Origin: G963662905 sp965230045
GTDB taxonomy: Bacteria; Bacteroidota; Bacteroidia; Bacteroidales; WRLA01
NCBI GenBank assembly: GCA_965230045.1
Contig: OZ245940.1
Coordinates: 4,092,001-4,156,000 of the forward strand
Reading direction: 5' to 3'
DNA length: 64,000 bases
Below, piece after piece: positions 60,283 to 64,000 of this stretch. Position 1 is the first letter of the stretch. Each line of letters starts with the position of its first letter. The translations under genes and the position numbers were made by a program. Under the pieces are notes generated by a model, which saw only the letters and a program-made list of their open reading frames with translations, was not told the DNA's origin and ran no database searches.

Positions 60283-62010
60283 TTAGGTTTGCGGTATTGC
60301 GATTTTAATAATTTGTCCGGGTTTTAGTTTACTCCTTCGGTTCATATTATTGATGGCTTTCAGATTATCCACCGATACGCCATCATATTTTTTAGCTATA
60401 TCCCAAAGTGTATCGCCTTTTTGCACTTCATAGCTGATGATTTTGTGTTTGGACGGATCGATTTTGACTTCAGGATCTTTAACCACCAGGCTTTGCCCTT
60501 TGCGGATCGTATTCGATTTTAGTCCGTTCCAGTTTTTGAGTTCATCAACACTCGTGCCGTATTTTTTTGCGATGCTGCTCAGGCTTTCGCCATTACTTAC
60601 AATATGCGTGCCGCTCTTTGATTTTGCAGTATGTTTTTTTGATGCTGTTTTGCCCCAATATCCCGGAGATGGAAAAACCACCAGTTTCTGCCCCGGATAG
60701 ATGCGTGTTGACCGCATATTGTTCCACTTTTTCAACGATGAAACCGACACATGATATTTTCGGGCGATCAGCCCCAGGTTTTCACCGCTTTTCACGATAT
60801 GCACCTGACGCTCCTGCGCTTTTTTAATTTCGGCCAAAACTTTCTCGCGCTTGATTCCACTGCGGGTTTTATAATGGAAAATACTATCCTGATTATTAAG
60901 AAAACCGCTCATCTTGGCTCGTGGCAAACGCAGCACATAGCTTTTCTTTTCCGTAGCCGGGATGATGTCCTGACGATAAGCCGGATTAAGCAATTGCACG
61001 ACGTCCATGGGAATATCCAGTACAGCAGAAACCTGCTCCAGATGCAGGGCTTCATTGACATAAACCGTATCTGTTTCGTAATAAACGATATCGGGCGCAA
61101 TGGGATAAATATTGTGTTCTTTATGGTAATGCATCACATAATTAACTGCGATAAAAGCAGGTACGTAACCACGGGTTTCCCTGGGCAAATAAGGCCATAC
61201 CGCCCAGTAATTTTTTGTTCCTCCTGCCCTGCGCACCGCTTTATTTACATTGCCCGCACCACTATTGTAGGCAGCAAGTGCAAGCGACCAATCACCATAA
61301 ATTTCGTATAAATCGCGCAAATGGCGGCAAGCAGCATCCGTGGCTTTGACTGGATCATTACGGTCATCAACCAGACTGGTAACTTTCAGCCCGTACATTT
61401 TGCCGGTATAATACATAAACTGCCATAAACCTTTGGCGCCTACCCAGCTACGGGCGCGGGGATTCAATGCCGACTCCACCACTGCCAGATATTTGATTTC
61501 CAAAGGCATATCATATTTATCCAATGTCTCTTCAAAAAGCGGAAAATACAGCTCTGCCAAACCCAGCAAGCGGCCTGTAAGCTCGCGTCGATTTTTACTA
61601 TAAAGATCGATATAATTATCCACTACTTTATTGAAAGTAAGCTCAATAGGTGTTTCGGCATTCAGCGCTTCGATGCGTGCATTCAAAACAGAATCCGGAA
61701 AATCAGGGATTTCATTGGCTTCATAACCATAGATATTCAGCTCATTGGTATCGGTTTTCAAGGTATCAAAGCGATAGACCATTGCAATGCTCATACTATC
61801 AAGCATTTCGAGCAAACGGGAATCTTTTTTCAGGATGAAACCATCGGGCAAGGTATCAAAACGAAATGCCATTAAATCGCTTTCCTGCAAGCTGATATTC
61901 ACTGTGCTATCGGGAATGCTGTCCAAATGGGCAAAAAGTGATTGCATCAAAGGAAAATAAAAAAGGAAAAGAGCGGTTATTCTTAAAGTTAATTTTTTTG
62001 TCAATCTCAT
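60283..62010 (-). CDS. MltD-type lytic transglycosylase with three LysM domains
   Basis: 575 residues: a signal peptide, an N-terminal helical region, an SLT domain (about 165-310) with the catalytic Glu in VVESALNPRA and the motifs GAKGLWQFMYYTGKMYGL and ALAAYNSGAGNV, then three LysM repeats (about 395-440, 470-513, 527-571). It should cut the glycan chain of peptidoglycan to 1,6-anhydro products while LysM holds the wall. The arrangement matches MltD (membrane-bound lytic murein transglycosylase D). Confidence 0.9.
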   Translation of the reverse strand: MRLTKKLTLRITALFLFYFPLMQSLFAHLDSIPDSTVNISLQESDLMAFRFDTLPDGFILKKDSRLLEMLDSMSIAMVYRFDTLKTDTNELNIYGYEANEIPDFPDSVLNARIEALNAETPIELTFNKVVDNYIDLYSKNRRELTGRLLGLAELYFPLFEETLDKYDMPLEIKYLAVVESALNPRARSWVGAKGLWQFMYYTGKMYGLKVTSLVDDRNDPVKATDAACRHLRDLYEIYGDWSLALAAYNSGAGNVNKAVRRAGGTKNYWAVWPYLPRETRGYVPAFIAVNYVMHYHKEHNIYPIAPDIVYYETDTVYVNEALHLEQVSAVLDIPMDVVQLLNPAYRQDIIPATEKKSYVLRLPRAKMSGFLNNQDSIFHYKTRSGIKREKVLAEIKKAQERQVHIVKSGENLGLIARKYHVSVSSLKKWNNMRSTRIYPGQKLVVFPSPGYWGKTASKKHTAKSKSGTHIVSNGESLSSIAKKYGTSVDELKNWNGLKSNTIRKGQSLVVKDPEVKIDPSKHKIISYEVQKGDTLWDIAKKYDGVSVDNLKAINNMNRRSKLKPGQIIKIAIPQT

Positions 62011-62194
62011 AAATGTAAATATTCTATCTTAATTTGGAATGAAGGCGCAAAAGTACAAGAATCCGCATGGAATAGCCAGAAGAAAATTTATTTCAGGCAT
62101 TTTTCAGGCGATACGAGATGTTTCCGGACTTCATTTGGATTCATTGAGCACGCATCTTCATCAACATTTTATTGTAATAGGATCAGTAACTTAT

Positions 62195-62202
62195 TAATTT
62201 TG
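62195..62202 (+). promoter_or_regulatory. Promoter of the CoA-transferase gene
   Basis: TAATTTTG matches the -7 box TAnnTTTG and is preceded by ATTG at 62171-62174, a 20-bp spacing that fits the -33 TTG element of Bacteroidota promoters. The 39-bp leader before the ATG at 62242 is of normal length. Confidence 0.5.
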
Positions 62203-62241
62203 CCTGCGAAACTTAATCTCACTCACTAAAATAAACTCATT

Positions 62242-63534
62242 ATGTACACTGCTAAAACTGCCGAAGAAGCTGTAAAAGTAATCAAAAGCGGCGACCGGGT
62301 ATTCATTCACAGCGTTGCCCTGGCACCAAAAATCCTGATCGACGCCATGGTTGGCCGCTCAAGCGAACTCAAAGATGTAAACATCCTCCACATCCACACC
62401 GAAGGAGCAGCTCCTTACACTGAAGAACAGTATGATGGAATTTTCCATTTAGACTCGTATTTTGTAGGACACAATGTGCGCGAAGCAACACAGGCAGGCC
62501 GTGCGGACTATATCCCTGTTTTCCTGAGCGAAACACCACGTCTCATCCGCGAAGGCTATCTACCTATTGATGTTGCCATGATCCAGGTAAGCCCTCCCGA
62601 TAAATTCGGATATGTTTCCATTGGAACTTCTGTTGACTGCTCCCTGGCCGCACTTCAGGAAGCCAAACACGTGATTGCCGTAGTAAACAAGCATGTTCCG
62701 CGCACCTGGGGCGATGCCATCATCCATATGCGCCAAATCGATACTTTTGTGGAGCATGACAGCCCGCTGATCGAAGCCAGCTTCCCGGAACCATCAGAAG
62801 TAGAATTCCAGATTGGTAAAAACTGCGCAGCACTGATCGAGGATGGCGCTACACTGCAAATGGGCATCGGCGCTATTCCAAATGCTGTACTGGCATCACT
62901 CACCAACCACAAACATTTGGGCGTACATACCGAAATGTTCTCCGATGGCCTCATCCCGCTGATCGAAAACGGCACGGTGGACAACAGCCGCAAAAAACTC
63001 GATGTAGGCAAAACCGTTGCTTCTTTCCTGATGGGCACATCCAAAACCTATAATTTTGTTGATGATAATCCCGGTGTGGCCATGATGGATGTTTGCTATG
63101 TAAACGCAGTAAGCACGATTCGCCAAAACCCAAAAGTTACGGCAATCAATTCAGCCATTGAAGTAGATCTCACCGGACAGGTATGCTCCGATTCCATTGG
63201 CCCAAAGCATTATTCAGGTGTTGGCGGACAGATTGATTTTATCCGTGGCGCAGGTTATTCAGAAGGAGGCAAACCCATGATTGCTATTCCATCGACTACA
63301 AGAAACGGCAAATTCTCCAAAATCAGCCCGATGCTGAAAACCGGCGCCGGTGTTGTAACTACACGTGCCAATATGCACTATATCGTAACGGAATACGGTG
63401 CTGCCGACCTCTACGGCAAAAACCTGCAGCAGCGCGCCCGTGCCCTGATCAACATCGCCCATCCAAATCACCGCGAATCGCTTGAAAAAGCCGCTTTTGA
63501 GCGTTTTGGAGCACATTTTTTGAGGGTGAAATAA
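62242..63534 (+). CDS. Acetyl-CoA hydrolase/CoA-transferase family protein
   Basis: 430 residues, of the 4-hydroxybutyrate CoA-transferase / acetyl-CoA hydrolase family (Cat2, AbfT, Ach1-like short form). The catalytic glutamate is expected in INSAIEVDLTGQV, and oxyanion and CoA-binding motifs include GIGAIPNAVL, GVGGQIDFIRGA and YGAADLYG. It moves CoA between acyl-CoA and acetate or a related acid, a common energy-saving step in fermentation. The specific acid (acetate, succinate or 4-hydroxybutyrate) is not resolved. Single gene with its own promoter and terminator. Confidence 0.88.
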   Translation: MYTAKTAEEAVKVIKSGDRVFIHSVALAPKILIDAMVGRSSELKDVNILHIHTEGAAPYTEEQYDGIFHLDSYFVGHNVREATQAGRADYIPVFLSETPRLIREGYLPIDVAMIQVSPPDKFGYVSIGTSVDCSLAALQEAKHVIAVVNKHVPRTWGDAIIHMRQIDTFVEHDSPLIEASFPEPSEVEFQIGKNCAALIEDGATLQMGIGAIPNAVLASLTNHKHLGVHTEMFSDGLIPLIENGTVDNSRKKLDVGKTVASFLMGTSKTYNFVDDNPGVAMMDVCYVNAVSTIRQNPKVTAINSAIEVDLTGQVCSDSIGPKHYSGVGGQIDFIRGAGYSEGGKPMIAIPSTTRNGKFSKISPMLKTGAGVVTTRANMHYIVTEYGAADLYGKNLQQRARALINIAHPNHRESLEKAAFERFGAHFLRVK

Positions 63535-63557
63535 TTTTATATCCAGATATTATTCAT

Positions 63558-63587
63558 GAAAGGCTGCCTTTGGAGGTGGCCTTTTTT
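63558..63587 (+). terminator. Terminator after the CoA-transferase gene
   Basis: AAGGCTGCC pairs with GGTGGCCTT around a TTTGGA loop, followed by six T, 24 bp after the stop codon. Confidence 0.85.
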
Positions 63588-64000
63588 GTGCTATGTCATC
63601 AACACCATATCAACACTGATGCAATAGCGTTGCCCTGTGGTTGCAGCAATGGATCAAATTCATCGGATGACCTGGAGTCATCCTATAGATACTTGAAACG
63701 ATTCCCGAGACTTTGCGAATTTCCCAGATTGATCAAAATTTATATCCTAATCGCAAAGTCTCGGGAATCTGTTTTAGATCCCGATGGCTATTGACCAAAC
63801 ACGCACTTCAGAAAACTCAGCATATAAGCTTGAATTTTCGCTTTATAAAACAAAGTCACGACAAATCAGCTACTAAGAGAGGAACCCAATACTTATCAGA
63901 TTCTTAGAAAAAACTCACTGGAGTAATAATTGCTTATATTTGCTATGCCAGGCTCAGCCAAAATGCCTAGCCTGATTAATTCACAGAAAAAATTAATAGC
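63588..64000. repeat. Non-coding end with a perfect 19-bp inverted repeat
   Basis: GATTCCCGAGACTTTGCGA (63700-63718) and its exact complement (63751-63769) are separated by 32 bp. A degenerate CATCGGATGA hairpin lies just before (63658-63682). No gene is supported up to the window edge. Confidence 0.7.

Noticed and set aside
1..64000. tRNA or rRNA genes
   Set aside because: No cloverleaf, TTCGA arm or rRNA core sequence was noticed on either strand; a covariance-model scan would be decisive.

Overview
The window comes from a Bacteroidota genome, probably Bacteroidales or Marinilabiliales-like. Evidence: families largely confined to that phylum (DUF4369, DUF4831, DUF4837, a large S26 signal peptidase with extra N-terminal helices), a type IX secretion C-terminal domain, SPII lipoproteins, FadL/GDSL and POT proteins, TAnnTTTG-type promoter motifs, weak or absent Shine-Dalgarno sequences, and AT-rich intergenic DNA full of short inverted-repeat elements. 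A DMSO-reductase-type operon and a CoA-transferase suggest anaerobic or facultative metabolism (inference).

Layout. 1-5.5 kb: a minus-strand run (DUF4369 lipoprotein, rhomboid protease, POT peptide transporter, lipoprotein, TPR protein, helix-hairpin-helix protein). 6-10 kb: DUF2147 protein, small membrane protein, FadL-type porin plus GDSL lipoprotein. 10-11.2 kb: two overlapping tandem paralogues of unknown function. 11.5-17 kb: dmsABC-like molybdoenzyme operon ending in a degenerate HepT-like protein and an unknown acidic protein, then a PPC/DUF296 protein.

17.0-30.2 kb is the accessory region and the most interesting part. All its ORFs except the IS transposase and one integrase fragment lie on the minus strand. 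Each cargo unit ends in a conserved attC-like palindrome that abuts or contains the last stop codon. For three units the variable end of that palindrome is the reverse complement of the unit's own first bases, as in integron gene cassettes. A tyrosine recombinase lies upstream in the SAME orientation as the cassettes, and a 143-bp attI-like repeat starts 19 bp beyond its stop codon; this is the layout of a 'reverse' integron. The recombinase is inactivated by a 140-bp miniature element whose removal restores the frame exactly. Cargo, in order from the attI-like site: a GH16 glycanase with an S74/T9SS pseudogene and a lipoprotein; a Fic protein; a group II intron remnant; and a NACHT NTPase translationally coupled to a RelA/SpoT-domain protein, a plausible abortive-infection pair. 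A second attI-like copy, without a recombinase, carries one further cassette and is followed by an IS4-family element.

31-64 kb is mostly core: DHA2 drug exporter, mobA with an ECF-like membrane protein, two large hybrid histidine kinases, DUF4831, an ftsK-lolA-rarA-kdsA operon, a lepB-cyclophilin pair, a T9SS-secreted beta-helix protein, an outer-membrane protein, a GH2 beta-galactosidase, M23 and MltD-type wall enzymes, a HAD phosphatase and a CoA-transferase. Five copies of a ~310-350-bp terminal-inverted-repeat element and one related element sit between these genes, several with 9-bp target duplications.

No tRNA, rRNA or CRISPR array was seen by reading. Nothing was searched against databases; all family names come from recognised motifs.
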